From the NCBI RefSeq assembly GCF_002632875.1, contig NZ_NJCX01000019.1:1-64000 (forward strand): a stretch of 64,000 nt of DNA, in the 5' to 3' direction. The first letter of the stretch is position 1. Each line of letters starts with the position of its first letter. The translations under genes and the position numbers were made by a program. Origin of the DNA: Xenorhabdus kozodoii. GTDB taxonomy: Bacteria; Pseudomonadota; Gammaproteobacteria; Enterobacterales; Enterobacteriaceae. Positions 55,516 to 64,000 of this stretch are shown here, in pieces. The notes under the pieces were generated by a model that did not search any database, had not been told where the DNA came from, and worked only from the letters and a program-made list of their open reading frames with translations.

Positions 55516-56156
55516 CATTGACGTTAGCTTCAAATTTCGAAGCGGTGGTCATTATCTTTCAAACATGATGAAATAGCAAGGCAACTTCATTTGAATGTTG
55601 CTTTATTACTCATAACGTTGTAAAAAACATCAAAGTGGTGTCAAAAACTGAAATTTTGATACTGAAAATTTTCCTGTCTACTATTTAGCTCTTACCCATT
55701 CTGTCCTTTAATCATTTTGCTTAACAGAATGCATTAGCATTTTTCCTGGCTCTAAATTATCTTCAACTTTTTTCTTAGGCTACAACTCATGGTAGACAAA
55801 CCGTAATCAGTTGCAACAATAAATATATTTAATAACATCAATAAATCATTTCCATATTCATATAAAAACCAGATAACTTCAACTTAAGTTAAATGCCCAT
55901 TTAAATACCATTCTACCTATCCTTAACATTTAAAATAAAAATACCTATACCAATCAAAAGGTAAACTTACAAAATAATACATTCGCATTATTTGATAAGT
56001 ATTGATAAAATTATCTGTGATAATTCACTTCTAAAATAAAAACACAAGGATAACTTTATTTACAACTTAATCCATTTATTTTCAAATAAATAAAAATTTA
56101 TCATCCATAACTTTTCATTTATACTTTTCAAATGCGCTTAAAAGTAAAGGCATGTT
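55516..56156. other. AT-rich gene-free region between ffs and tesB
   Basis: This 641-base stretch is very AT-rich and has no reading frame with a supportable start. E. coli carries ybaZ and ybaY around here; I see no trace of either. It must include the ffs promoter (minus strand) and the tesB promoter. Confidence 0.5.
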
Positions 56157-57011
56157 ATGAGTCAAGCATTACAAAACTTAATTAACTTGATACACTTAGA
56201 AAAAATAGAAGAAGGAATTTACCGAGGACAAAGCGAAGACTTAGGTTTTCCTCAGGTTTTCGGCGGGCAAGTCATAGGCCAGTCGCTATATGCAGCAAAA
56301 CAAACCGTCGCAGATGATAGAATGATCCATTCCTTTCATAGCTATTTTTTACGTCCAGGTGATAGCCATAAACCCATTGTTTATGATGTTGAAATATTGC
56401 GTGACGGGAAAAGTTTCAGTGCCCGCCGTGTCAGTGCAATACAAAATGGTCATCCTATCTTCTACATGACAGCATCCTTTCAAGGACATGAAGAAAGTTT
56501 TGAGCACCAAAATACCATGCCTCTGGTTCCTTTTCCCGAAGAGTTAGATCCCCAAGAAGACATTATGAAAAAAATGGCTAACTCACTCCCGACCAAACTA
56601 AAAAAAGTTTTTTCTACGCCTCCCCTGGAAATGAAACTCGTCCCTCTTCAAAATCTACCCAATCGTTCATCCCAAGTCCCTGTGCGTTATGTCTGGTTCC
56701 GTAGCAATGGAAAAATGCCAGAAGATCCATTCATTCATCACTGTTTGCTGGGCTATGCATCAGATTTTAATTTCCTCCCCACGGCACTACAGCCCCATGA
56801 CGTAAAATTCATGGGAGAAAATATGCAAATAGCCACAATTGATCACTCAATGTGGTATCACCGCCCTTTCAATATGGATGACTGGTTACTCTATTCAATC
56901 GAAAGTCCGTCAGCATCAGGCGCTCGTGGTTTTGTTCGTGGACATATCTATAACCGTGCTGGTGTACTTATCGCTTCTGCGGTTCAGGAGGGAGTCATTC
57001 GCAAGCTATAA
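56157..57011 (+). CDS. tesB: Acyl-CoA thioesterase II
   Basis: A cytosolic double-hotdog thioesterase of 284 residues (E. coli 286) that hydrolyses medium- and long-chain acyl-CoAs. The N-terminal hotdog has [20 protein letters not shown] and [17 protein letters not shown]. The catalytic Asp is in [14 protein letters not shown], with the Thr/Gln positions in [16 protein letters not shown]. It is convergent with amtB, with a 17-bp inverted repeat between them. Confidence 0.96.
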   Translation: MSQALQNLINLIHLEKIEEGIYRGQSEDLGFPQVFGGQVIGQSLYAAKQTVADDRMIHSFHSYFLRPGDSHKPIVYDVEILRDGKSFSARRVSAIQNGHPIFYMTASFQGHEESFEHQNTMPLVPFPEELDPQEDIMKKMANSLPTKLKKVFSTPPLEMKLVPLQNLPNRSSQVPVRYVWFRSNGKMPEDPFIHHCLLGYASDFNFLPTALQPHDVKFMGENMQIATIDHSMWYHRPFNMDDWLLYSIESPSASGARGFVRGHIYNRAGVLIASAVQEGVIRKL

Positions 57012-57021
57012 CCAAACCATA

Positions 57022-57104
57022 TGCCGTAATAACAGAAATAGACGCCATTCTTTTACTGCACTCTATCACTGCTTTTTGTTACTCATTTTTCTGTTACTAC
57101 GGCA
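57022..57104. repeat. 17-bp inverted repeat between tesB and amtB
   Basis: TGCCGTAATAACAGAAA (57022-57038) is inverted at 57088-57104 with 16 of 17 positions complementary and a 49-base loop. It fills the gap between two convergent genes. It could act as a transcript-end structure for both genes or be a small mobile-element relic. Confidence 0.6.
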
Positions 57105-57131
57105 CGCTGATTTTCAAACAAGTAAAAGTGC

Positions 57132-58412
57132 TTAGTTATAAGCGCTTTCACCATGTGAAGTAATATCAAGCCCTTCCCTTTCAGACTCAATACTAATACG
57201 TAGACCAACCAATTTATCAGCGATCTTAAATGAAATATAAGCCGCTATTGATGACCAAACTATACAGACCAATATACTAATAACCTGAATACCGAGCTGC
57301 TTCAGCATTGTCATTCCTTCAGCAAACCCTGTTCCACCTAAAGCAGATGAAGTAAAAACACCAGTCAATATACAACCTACGATGCCACATACTCCATGTA
57401 CCCCAAAAACATCACAAACATCATCGATGCCTAACCATCTCTTCAATATGACCACCCCCCATAAGCCTGCAATACCGGCAATCAATCCCATCACCAATGC
57501 ACCACCAATGCCAATTGTTGCCGCCGCCGGCGTAATCGCCACTAAACCTGAAATACACCCAGAACATGCCCCTAAAAGTGAAGGCTTCTGGCGAAATAAC
57601 CATTCACATAAAGTCCATGACAATACCGCTCCCGCCGTTGCTACCATTGTATTCACTAGCGCTAACGCGGAGGTAGCATTCACTTCACCAGCAGATCCCA
57701 CATTGAAGCCAAACCATCCAATATACAGGATCGCTGTCCCAATAAAGGTCATGGGTAGGTTATGGGGTTTAAATGCTTCCCGTCCAAAACCCGAACGCTT
57801 GCCAAGTAAATAAGCACCAACCAATCCTGCCGCCGCCGCATTAATGTGAACAACAGTCCCACCAGCAAAATCCAAAGCGCCATCCTTCGCAAGCCAACCG
57901 CCTCCCCATACCATATGTGCCATAGGGATATAAGATGCTGTCAGCCATAACACACTAAAAATCAGCAAAGCAGAAAAACGAACTCTTTCACATAAGGCTC
58001 CAACAACCAAAGCAACAGTAATACAGGCAAATGCACCCTGGAAAACAACATGAATCAATTGATAGAAACTGCCAGTGAGATCAGTTATGGATATATTTTT
58101 CAACATAACCTGACCAAAGCCACCCCAAAAAGAGTTACCGGCCTCAAAGGTCATGCTGTACCCATAAATAATCCAAAGCACACAAACCAATGAAAAACTG
58201 ACAATCACTTGTGACATCAATGACAACACATTTTTACTGCGCAGTAATCCCCCATAAAACAGGGCAATGCCGGGGATAGTCATAAAAAGTACAAGTATCG
58301 TATTTACCAACATAAATACGGTATCGGCTTTATTGAGATTATTTTCCGCAGCAACAGCAAATGAAGGCAAACCGGCCACAATGTACGCTATGAATAAAAA
58401 TCTTTTCTTCAT
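57132..58412 (-). CDS. amtB: AmtB ammonium channel
   Basis: A trimeric inner-membrane ammonium channel of 426 residues (E. coli 428). A cleavable signal peptide (MKKRFLFIAYIVAGLPSFAV, cut near VAA) precedes 11 membrane segments. The conserved signature is DFAGGTVVHINAAAAGLVGA (with the pore His) and the second pore His is in CDVFGVHGVCGIVG. The C-terminal cytoplasmic tail binds GlnK. It is co-transcribed after glnK with a 14-base gap and thus controlled by the same sigma-54 promoter. Confidence 0.97.
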   Translation of the reverse strand: MKKRFLFIAYIVAGLPSFAVAAENNLNKADTVFMLVNTILVLFMTIPGIALFYGGLLRSKNVLSLMSQVIVSFSLVCVLWIIYGYSMTFEAGNSFWGGFGQVMLKNISITDLTGSFYQLIHVVFQGAFACITVALVVGALCERVRFSALLIFSVLWLTASYIPMAHMVWGGGWLAKDGALDFAGGTVVHINAAAAGLVGAYLLGKRSGFGREAFKPHNLPMTFIGTAILYIGWFGFNVGSAGEVNATSALALVNTMVATAGAVLSWTLCEWLFRQKPSLLGACSGCISGLVAITPAAATIGIGGALVMGLIAGIAGLWGVVILKRWLGIDDVCDVFGVHGVCGIVGCILTGVFTSSALGGTGFAEGMTMLKQLGIQVISILVCIVWSSIAAYISFKIADKLVGLRISIESEREGLDITSHGESAYN

Positions 58413-58426
58413 TTTTCCGCCTCCAT

Positions 58427-58765
58427 TTACAGGGCTTCATCATTAACTTCACCCGTCCTGATCCGGACGGCATGCTGTAATTCAAAGATAAAGATTTTTC
58501 CATCCCCCATTTTTCCGGTGAAAGCCGTCTGCTGGACAATATGGATAATTTCTTCAACTCGTTCATCATTGGTAGCAATATCGATTTTAACCTTGGGCAA
58601 AAAATTAACGTTATATTCAGCACCGCGATAAAGTTCAGAATGGCCTTTTTGACGTCCAAATCCCTTTACTTCTGTTATGGTCATACCTTGTATGCCTATA
58701 TCAGCAAGCGCCTCCCGTACTTCCTCCAGCTTAAATGGTTTGATGATGATGGTGATAAGTTTCAT
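58427..58765 (-). CDS. glnK: GlnK, PII nitrogen-signalling protein
   Basis: A 112-residue trimeric PII protein (E. coli 112). The ATG at 58763-58765 with GGGGGAAAAT upstream gives MKLITIIIKPFKLEEVREAL; an open 11-codon extension is not conserved. The uridylylated Tyr51 is in the T-loop YRGAEYNVNFLPK, and the C-terminal TGKMGDGKIFIF binds ATP. It blocks AmtB when nitrogen is sufficient. It is first in the glnK-amtB operon. Confidence 0.97.
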   Translation of the reverse strand: MKLITIIIKPFKLEEVREALADIGIQGMTITEVKGFGRQKGHSELYRGAEYNVNFLPKVKIDIATNDERVEEIIHIVQQTAFTGKMGDGKIFIFELQHAVRIRTGEVNDEAL

Positions 58766-58807
58766 ATTTTCCCCCGTTTTTTTGCGACGTTTGCACAAGG
58801 GATATTT

Positions 58808-58822
58808 GCAAGGGATATGCCA
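58808..58822 (-). promoter_or_regulatory. Sigma-54 promoter of glnK-amtB
   Basis: On the minus strand TGGCAT-ATCCC-TTGC (58822 down to 58808) matches the -24/-12 consensus TGGCAC-N5-TTGC with a single mismatch. It lies about 43 bases before glnK, as expected for NtrC-activated expression under nitrogen limitation. I could not identify NtrC enhancer sites with confidence. Confidence 0.85.
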
Positions 58823-58932
58823 AAAGTTAAAAATGATATTTAATCAAGGCACTATAGAAGAAAACGCTAAGGAAAAGGGAAAAGGGAACAGAAAAGCCCC
58901 TCTGTTCCCTATACACAGAGTAAATATGCACA

Positions 58933-60711
58933 CTAAACGTGCACAGGTTCATTCAAGGTCTCACCAACTTGCTGGAGTTGGTACATTTGATAATAGCGCC
59001 CACCCCTTGCCAGTAGCTGTCGATGCCGCCCTTGCTCAACAATTGCACCACGATGTAGCACTAATATGGAATCAGCTTCAGTAATGGTTGAAAGACGATG
59101 AGCAATAACCACTAATGTTGTCTGTTTACGGATCATTCCCAGCGCTTTCTGTACTGCTTGCTCTGTTCCAGAATCAATATTCGCGGTTGCCTCATCCAAA
59201 ATAAGGATCTGTGGCGTTTGCACTAAAACCCTAGCCATGGCTAAAAGCTGTTTTTGGCCTGCGGAAAGCGTATTTCCTTGTTCTCCCAAAACAGAATACA
59301 AACCATCAGGTAAGTTACGTACAAAACCCGCTAATTGAACCAACTCTAACACTTCCCATATCTTCTCTTCGCTGATATCCCGCCCTAACGTGATATTGTT
59401 GAAGAATGAAGCGGCCAAAATAACAGGATCTTGCTGCACCATTGCCACCCCATTACGCAGCACAGTATGGGAAAGTGAAGATATCGGGCGGTCATCAAGA
59501 TAAATCTCACCGTCCTGCCACGGATAGTACCCCATAATCAAATTAGCCAATGTGCTTTTACCACTCCCTGTATGCCCAACCAAAGCCACAAACCCATGTG
59601 GAGGAACATGCAAGTTAATATCACTCAGGACAAGCCTGTCACCACGATAAGCAAAATTTACATTTTCAATATCAATTTTGCCACTTTTTAAGGCCCGCAA
59701 ATCATTGCCATATTGCTGCTGTGGGCTATCCATCAGTTCGAAAACGCGTTCTCCTGAAACCACTGCCTGCTGCAACACCGATTGTTGTGAAGTCAATTCA
59801 ATCAGGGGTTCATTCAATCGCCCAAGGTAGTTAATAAAAGCGTACAGTACACCAACGCCAATAACCTCAGTGCCTTTGATACCAAACAAGAAAAGCAAAC
59901 CACACAATATTGCGGCAGATAGGAAGCTCAATAATGGCCTTAATAAGATGCCATCTAAGCGTAAAGCCTGCATACGAGCCTGATAATGTGCCCGGTTGGT
60001 AGCCAACATTTTCTCCCCAAAACGCGCTTGCTGGCGAAGCTGCTGAATCACGGTCATTCCATTAATGGCTTCATTGAAACCATCATTAATGTCAGCCAGA
60101 TAACCACGAACCCGCCTAACTATTGGAGTGCTAAGACGTTGATAAATGACGATGACAAACAAGACTGCCGGGAATATTACGATCGCAACACATGCCATAC
60201 GCCAATTTAAAACAAACATAGCTATCAGCATGGCACCAATGAGTGCAACACAGCGAAATACCGCGGGGATCACATTAACAAACAGATCCTTAATAACCTC
60301 AGTATCATTTGTTACGCGGGATATGAGTTGCCCAACGGGTTGAGTATCAAAAGCACTTAATGGCTGACGTAATGCTGAGTTCATCACATCAGTACGCAGT
60401 TTCTGCACCACACCCACAGATGCCTGATTAAAAAATAAGGTTTGATAATAATGTAAAGCGGCAGCAACGAGCTGCAAAATCAAGAACAATGCAGCAAGCC
60501 CACCGACAATATCAAGGGGCAAATTTCCCGTTGCAACCATATTGTCGATAAAATAGCTCACAAGCAGAGGCCCGCTCACTTCTGCCAATGCAGCAATCCA
60601 TAACATTAATACGGCTATTAGCATCGGCTTGCGGTGATCTTTGCCGTAAGAAAGCAGACGCCTTAATGATGGCCATAGCTTACTCATATGGGTTTTAGTC
60701 ATCTTCTCCAT
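58933..60711 (-). CDS. mdlB: MdlB, ABC exporter half-transporter
   Basis: A 592-residue half-ABC exporter (E. coli 593). An N-terminal six-helix domain (residues about 20-310) contains the conserved [20 protein letters not shown] and [20 protein letters not shown]. The ATPase has Walker [10 protein letters not shown], signature [15 protein letters not shown] (a variant of LSGGQ) and Walker [13 protein letters not shown]. It forms a heterodimer with MdlA, whose gene overlaps its start by 17 bases. The substrate is unknown. The start may be one of the later Met codons (residue 9). Confidence 0.95.
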   Translation of the reverse strand: MEKMTKTHMSKLWPSLRRLLSYGKDHRKPMLIAVLMLWIAALAEVSGPLLVSYFIDNMVATGNLPLDIVGGLAALFLILQLVAAALHYYQTLFFNQASVGVVQKLRTDVMNSALRQPLSAFDTQPVGQLISRVTNDTEVIKDLFVNVIPAVFRCVALIGAMLIAMFVLNWRMACVAIVIFPAVLFVIVIYQRLSTPIVRRVRGYLADINDGFNEAINGMTVIQQLRQQARFGEKMLATNRAHYQARMQALRLDGILLRPLLSFLSAAILCGLLFLFGIKGTEVIGVGVLYAFINYLGRLNEPLIELTSQQSVLQQAVVSGERVFELMDSPQQQYGNDLRALKSGKIDIENVNFAYRGDRLVLSDINLHVPPHGFVALVGHTGSGKSTLANLIMGYYPWQDGEIYLDDRPISSLSHTVLRNGVAMVQQDPVILAASFFNNITLGRDISEEKIWEVLELVQLAGFVRNLPDGLYSVLGEQGNTLSAGQKQLLAMARVLVQTPQILILDEATANIDSGTEQAVQKALGMIRKQTTLVVIAHRLSTITEADSILVLHRGAIVEQGRHRQLLARGGRYYQMYQLQQVGETLNEPVHV

Positions 60712-62443
60712 CCAATGCAGCTTCTAATTGTTGGTAACGGTACATATCGGAATACCAACCTGATTGATCGATAAGCTGCTTATGCTGGCCAAGCTGTGCA
60801 ATCGTGCCATGTTGCATAACCAAAATATTATCGGCTTCCGTTAATGCCGACAGCCGATGCGCACTGATAATAATGGTGCGTTGCCGCCGCCATTGACTCA
60901 GATTTTTCATGATCTGGTGTTCTGTATGCCCATCAACGGCTGACAAAGCATCATCAAGGATTAAAATCTCCGTATCTAGCAGTAAGGCCCTGGCAATGGA
61001 TATACGCTGTTTTTGTCCACCTGAAAGCATCACCCCGCGTTCTCCAACTTCCGTTTGATAACCTTGAGGCAGGCGCAAAATATCATCATGTACGCTTGCC
61101 AAACGAGCGGCTTCTTCTATTTGCTCTTGGGTTGCATCTGGGCGTCCCAACGCAATATTCCCTGCCACCGTATCCGAAAACAGGAAGGGAGTTTGGTTGA
61201 CAATAGCCAATCGTGAACGCCACTCTTCCATTCGAAGAGCAGAAATATTTTTTGACTGGAAAAGAATCTCCCCATCGGTTACATCAAACTGCCGTTGCAA
61301 CAAGGCCAATAAGGTACTCTTCCCTGCCCCCGTTGGCCCACAAAGCCCCAATAATTGCCCAGGCTCTAGCTGGAAATGGATACTTTCTAAAACAGGTTTA
61401 ACACTTTGAGGATAGGTAAATTTGTTGATATTTGCCCGCAAGCTTCCTCGCCCTGAAGACAGCGACATCACGCCATCTTCAATGACCAGTGGTTCCTGCA
61501 ACAAACTGCGAATACGTGTATAAGCGGCACTTCCCCTCTCAACGATGTTGAACATCCATGCCAATGCCAACATAGGCCAGATCATCAATCCCAGATACAT
61601 CACAAAACTGGTCAGTTCACCAAGGGTCATGGAGCCATTCACCACCATCCAACTCCCTCCACCGATAGCCAAGAGGTTTGCAACAGCGATAGTAATGAAA
61701 ATGGTGGGGTCAAAACGCGCATCTACACGCGCAACATGCATATTTTTACGCCCAGCATCAATAGCAACCTCTTCAAACTGATTGGATTGACGTTTCTCCA
61801 GTCCAAACGCTTTTATCATGCGGATACTCGTCAAACTTTCCTGCGCATGGTTGTTCAAAACAGAAAATGCGCCTTGTGCAGATTTAAAACGGTGATGAAG
61901 TTGATCGCCATAATGTTTAATCGCTAAGGCCATAATGGGCATCGGTAACAATGATAACAATGTTAATTGCCAACTGATTTCTACACTCATTACAATCAGG
62001 ACAGAGCACCCCATGACTAAAGCATCAACCAGAGTAAGTACTCCCTCACCTGCCGCAAAAACAACCCTGTCAACATCATTTGTGGCGCGAGCCATAAGAT
62101 CACCGGTTCTATGGCGCAAATAAAATTCAGGATCCTGGCTACTCAAACGCCAATAGAAATCACTACGCAGCTTAACTGCCAGACGATAAGAAGCACCGAA
62201 TAACCACACACGCCAGACATAACGCAGACCATAAATGGCCAAAGCAATAAATAACATTATCCCTAGCCATGCTGAGAGCTGACGGAAGGTCATTGTTTTT
62301 GTGCTAATACCATCAACGATGATCCCAACCAAGCGGGGAGGAATGAGTTGCAGCACTGCAATCAAAACGAGGAAAATGACAGCCCCCAAATAGCGCCGCC
62401 ATTCACTAATAAAATACCAGCTTAATTGTGAAAATAATCTCAC
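60695..62443 (-). CDS. mdlA: MdlA, ABC exporter half-transporter
   Basis: A 582-residue half-ABC exporter (E. coli 590). The membrane domain begins [20 protein letters not shown] and includes [20 protein letters not shown]. The ATPase has Walker [10 protein letters not shown], a canonical signature [16 protein letters not shown] and Walker [13 protein letters not shown]. In this subunit Asp replaces the catalytic Glu after Walker B (LDDA), while MdlB has LDEA, so this is an asymmetric heterodimer with one degenerate site. It is upstream of and overlaps mdlB, and follows decR in the same direction. Confidence 0.95.
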   Translation of the reverse strand: MRLFSQLSWYFISEWRRYLGAVIFLVLIAVLQLIPPRLVGIIVDGISTKTMTFRQLSAWLGIMLFIALAIYGLRYVWRVWLFGASYRLAVKLRSDFYWRLSSQDPEFYLRHRTGDLMARATNDVDRVVFAAGEGVLTLVDALVMGCSVLIVMSVEISWQLTLLSLLPMPIMALAIKHYGDQLHHRFKSAQGAFSVLNNHAQESLTSIRMIKAFGLEKRQSNQFEEVAIDAGRKNMHVARVDARFDPTIFITIAVANLLAIGGGSWMVVNGSMTLGELTSFVMYLGLMIWPMLALAWMFNIVERGSAAYTRIRSLLQEPLVIEDGVMSLSSGRGSLRANINKFTYPQSVKPVLESIHFQLEPGQLLGLCGPTGAGKSTLLALLQRQFDVTDGEILFQSKNISALRMEEWRSRLAIVNQTPFLFSDTVAGNIALGRPDATQEQIEEAARLASVHDDILRLPQGYQTEVGERGVMLSGGQKQRISIARALLLDTEILILDDALSAVDGHTEHQIMKNLSQWRRQRTIIISAHRLSALTEADNILVMQHGTIAQLGQHKQLIDQSGWYSDMYRYQQLEAALDGEDD

Positions 62444-62501
62444 ACACTTGTTCCTGAGGTAAAAATAAAAGAGTTAACGCCCGGCCGACCAAAAGCGATC
62501 T

Positions 62502-62975
62502 TTATGATGTTATTGAATCGGGTATTGGCAGCGCCGTTGTATATTTTATCGTTTCCATGGCGAAGTTAGAGGTAACATCAATCAAACCAGAAACCCCGTT
62601 TACCATACGTTTGTAGAAGCGATCATAACTTTTCATATCAACAACTTCTACATGCATTAGGTAATCATATTCACCCGCCATGCGGTAAAACGTTAAGACT
62701 TCCGGCATCTCTTTTATAAAGGAGACAAACTGTTCATACCATTCACTGTTATGCTGCTGAGTTTTAATCATCACTATCACTGTCAGGCTCAGGCCAAGTT
62801 TTACCCCATTTAACAAGGCAACTTTGCCAACAATATAACCTTCATCTTCAAGTCGTTTAAGGCGCTTCCAGCAAGGTGTCGACGTCAAATTGACGGCTTC
62901 AGCCAGCGCATTCAAGGATAGACTACAGTCTTGTTGGAGCAGTTCCAGTAGCTTACGGTCTATTTTATCTAACAT
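62502..62975 (-). CDS. decR: Lrp/AsnC-family regulator DecR (YbaO), CcdR-like
   Basis: A 157-residue regulator. The N-terminal helix-turn-helix is [20 protein letters not shown] then [20 protein letters not shown], and the C-terminal RAM domain has [21 protein letters not shown]. The helix-turn-helix cysteine in TSTPCWKR is where cysteine-responsive members carry one. E. coli DecR and Pantoea CcdR activate cysteine-desulfhydrase genes when cysteine is high. Here it is divergent, across 122 bases, from a gene for just such an enzyme. It is followed 58 bases later by mdlA. Confidence 0.92.
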   Translation of the reverse strand: MLDKIDRKLLELLQQDCSLSLNALAEAVNLTSTPCWKRLKRLEDEGYIVGKVALLNGVKLGLSLTVIVMIKTQQHNSEWYEQFVSFIKEMPEVLTFYRMAGEYDYLMHVEVVDMKSYDRFYKRMVNGVSGLIDVTSNFAMETIKYTTALPIPDSITS

Positions 62976-63063
62976 ATCTAAATCCTATAGAAATATTTCC
63001 CAAATATAGTGGATAATCCCAGAAAAATAACAATCTATTTCTCCGAATGTAAGGTTAATCTAT

Positions 63064-63078
63064 ATACCACTACGGTAT
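63064..63078. promoter_or_regulatory. Dyad in the decR-ccdA divergent region
   Basis: ATACC and GGTAT arms flank ACTAC, 20 bases before the PLP-enzyme start. It is a candidate site for the Lrp-type regulator encoded divergently. Confidence 0.35.
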
Positions 63079-63097
63079 TATTATTTAAGGTCAATTT

Positions 63098-64000
63098 ATG
63101 TCGTCTTTATGGGCTACAAATGCCATAAAAGCTATCCAAGCTGATTATCAACGCAGTGCTGATACACATCTCATTCGTCTTAACCTCCCAATGTTTTCGG
63201 GTATTCATCTCTATCTCAAAGATGAGAGTACGCATCCCACTGGTAGCCTCAAACATCGGCTTGCACGTTCCTTATTCCTTTATGCACTCACTAATGGGTG
63301 GATTCAGGAAGGAACCCCGATTATTGAAGCCTCATCTGGAAGTACTGCGGTATCAGAAGCCTATTTTGCCCGCTTACTTGGTTTACCTTTTATTGCGGTC
63401 ATGCCCTCCTGTACGGCTAAGCGCAAAATTCAGGAAATTGAGTTCTATGGTGGTAAATGTCATTTTGTAGAACATTCTGCCTTGATTTATCAAGAATCAG
63501 AGCGTCTGGCAAAAGAGCTTAATGGCCATTACATGGATCAGTTTACCTATGCCGAGCGAGCGACTGACTGGCGAGGAAACAATAATATTGCAGAAAGCAT
63601 TTTTCGCCAGATGCAATTGGAACCTTTCCCTGAACCAACCTATATCGTGATGAGTGCAGGAACCGGTGGTACATCTGCGACACTCGGTCGTTATATCCGC
63701 TATCGGGGACATGACACTAAACTCATCGTTGTTGATCCAGAAAACTCCGTCTTCTACGATTGCTATCATCAAAACCGCCGTGATATTTGTGGAAGTATTG
63801 GCAGCAAAATAGAAGGTATTGGCCGCCCACGAGCAGAGCCTTCTTTTATTCCTACGGTTATCGATGACATGATCCAGGTTCCCGATCCCGCCACAATTGC
63901 TACCATTTACTGGCTTGAAAAATTAATTGGCAGAAAAACTGGGGCTTCAACAGGAACTAACGTCTGGGGAGCGTTACAACTCGCCAGGCAAATGCATGAT
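63098..64000 (+). CDS. PLP-dependent cysteine desulfhydrase-like protein (partial, CcdA-type)
   Basis: The first 301 codons are present; the gene runs off the right edge without a stop. It belongs to the cysteine synthase fold-type II family. The PLP lysine is in [15 protein letters not shown], followed by [19 protein letters not shown], and the phosphate-binding loop is [17 protein letters not shown]. Two further cues are [20 protein letters not shown] and [10 protein letters not shown]. Instead of the usual CysK substrate loop, this subgroup (Cds1/CcdA) is linked to cysteine breakdown to H2S, pyruvate and ammonia. The ATG at 63098-63100 has AAGG 8 bases upstream. The divergent Lrp-type gene fits cysteine-induced detoxification. 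Confidence 0.85.
   Translation, partial: MSSLWATNAIKAIQADYQRSADTHLIRLNLPMFSGIHLYLKDESTHPTGSLKHRLARSLFLYALTNGWIQEGTPIIEASSGSTAVSEAYFARLLGLPFIAVMPSCTAKRKIQEIEFYGGKCHFVEHSALIYQESERLAKELNGHYMDQFTYAERATDWRGNNNIAESIFRQMQLEPFPEPTYIVMSAGTGGTSATLGRYIRYRGHDTKLIVVDPENSVFYDCYHQNRRDICGSIGSKIEGIGRPRAEPSFIPTVIDDMIQVPDPATIATIYWLEKLIGRKTGASTGTNVWGALQLARQMHD

Overview
The window is chromosomal DNA of a gamma-proteobacterium of the order Enterobacterales. The gene order (argU-folD-ybcJ-cysS-ppiB-lpxH-purEK, ybbP/ybbA/tesA/ybbO/cnoX/qmcA/ybbJ/cueR/copA, ushA/fsr/ybaL/gsk, hemH/adk/htpG/recR/ybaB/dnaX/apt/priC/rsmS/mscK, acrR/acrAB/tomB/hha/ffs/tesB/amtB/glnK/mdlBA/decR) is the E. coli min 10-12 backbone with many genes missing. 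The moderately AT-rich composition, the protein divergence and a ~105-bp palindromic repeat point to Morganellaceae, most likely Xenorhabdus or Photorhabdus. This assignment is inference, because no rRNA or species marker is present.

Region 1 (1-6300) is the argU-side part of a P4-like integrative satellite. A tyrosine integrase abuts the tRNA-Arg(UCU) gene. Leftward of it come two small AlpA-type regulators, a divergent YlcI/YnfO-type regulator, an Icd/Ash-like leader containing a C4/CI-type antisense RNA hairpin, a small internally duplicated protein, a P4 alpha-like primase-helicase, an iteron-like putative origin and, at the left edge, the start of an Hcp gene (type VI secretion tube protein). 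The second attachment site is not in the window, so the element continues leftward and hcp is either cargo or flanking DNA.

Region 2 (6300-26800) is mostly housekeeping: folate one-carbon metabolism, Cys-tRNA synthetase, cyclophilin, lipid A and purine synthesis, the ybbAP/tesA locus, and CueR-controlled copper export by a CopA with three metal-binding domains. Between purK and ybbP lies an accessory pair: a riboflavin-synthase/lumazine-protein-like gene divergent from an MFS transporter.

Region 3 (26800-36500) holds ybaK, an accessory two-gene toxin-antitoxin-like module (55-aa protein plus GNAT acetyltransferase), ushA/fsr, ybaL, gsk, and a lone wzz-type O-antigen chain-length gene between gsk and hemH, the site that carries the whole O-antigen cluster in Yersinia.

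Region 4 (36500-64000) is backbone again: heme, adenylate kinase, HtpG with a sigma-32 promoter, RecR/YbaB/DnaX with a conserved frameshift site, Apt/PriC/RsmS, MscK, a decayed YchN-family gene, AcrR/AcrAB, TomB/Hha, 4.5S RNA, TesB, sigma-54-driven GlnK/AmtB, the MdlAB exporter, and a DecR/CcdR-type Lrp regulator divergent from a cysteine-desulfhydrase-like PLP enzyme that runs off the right edge. The least conventional parts are the satellite element, the GNAT module and the riboflavin-synthase-like/MFS pair.
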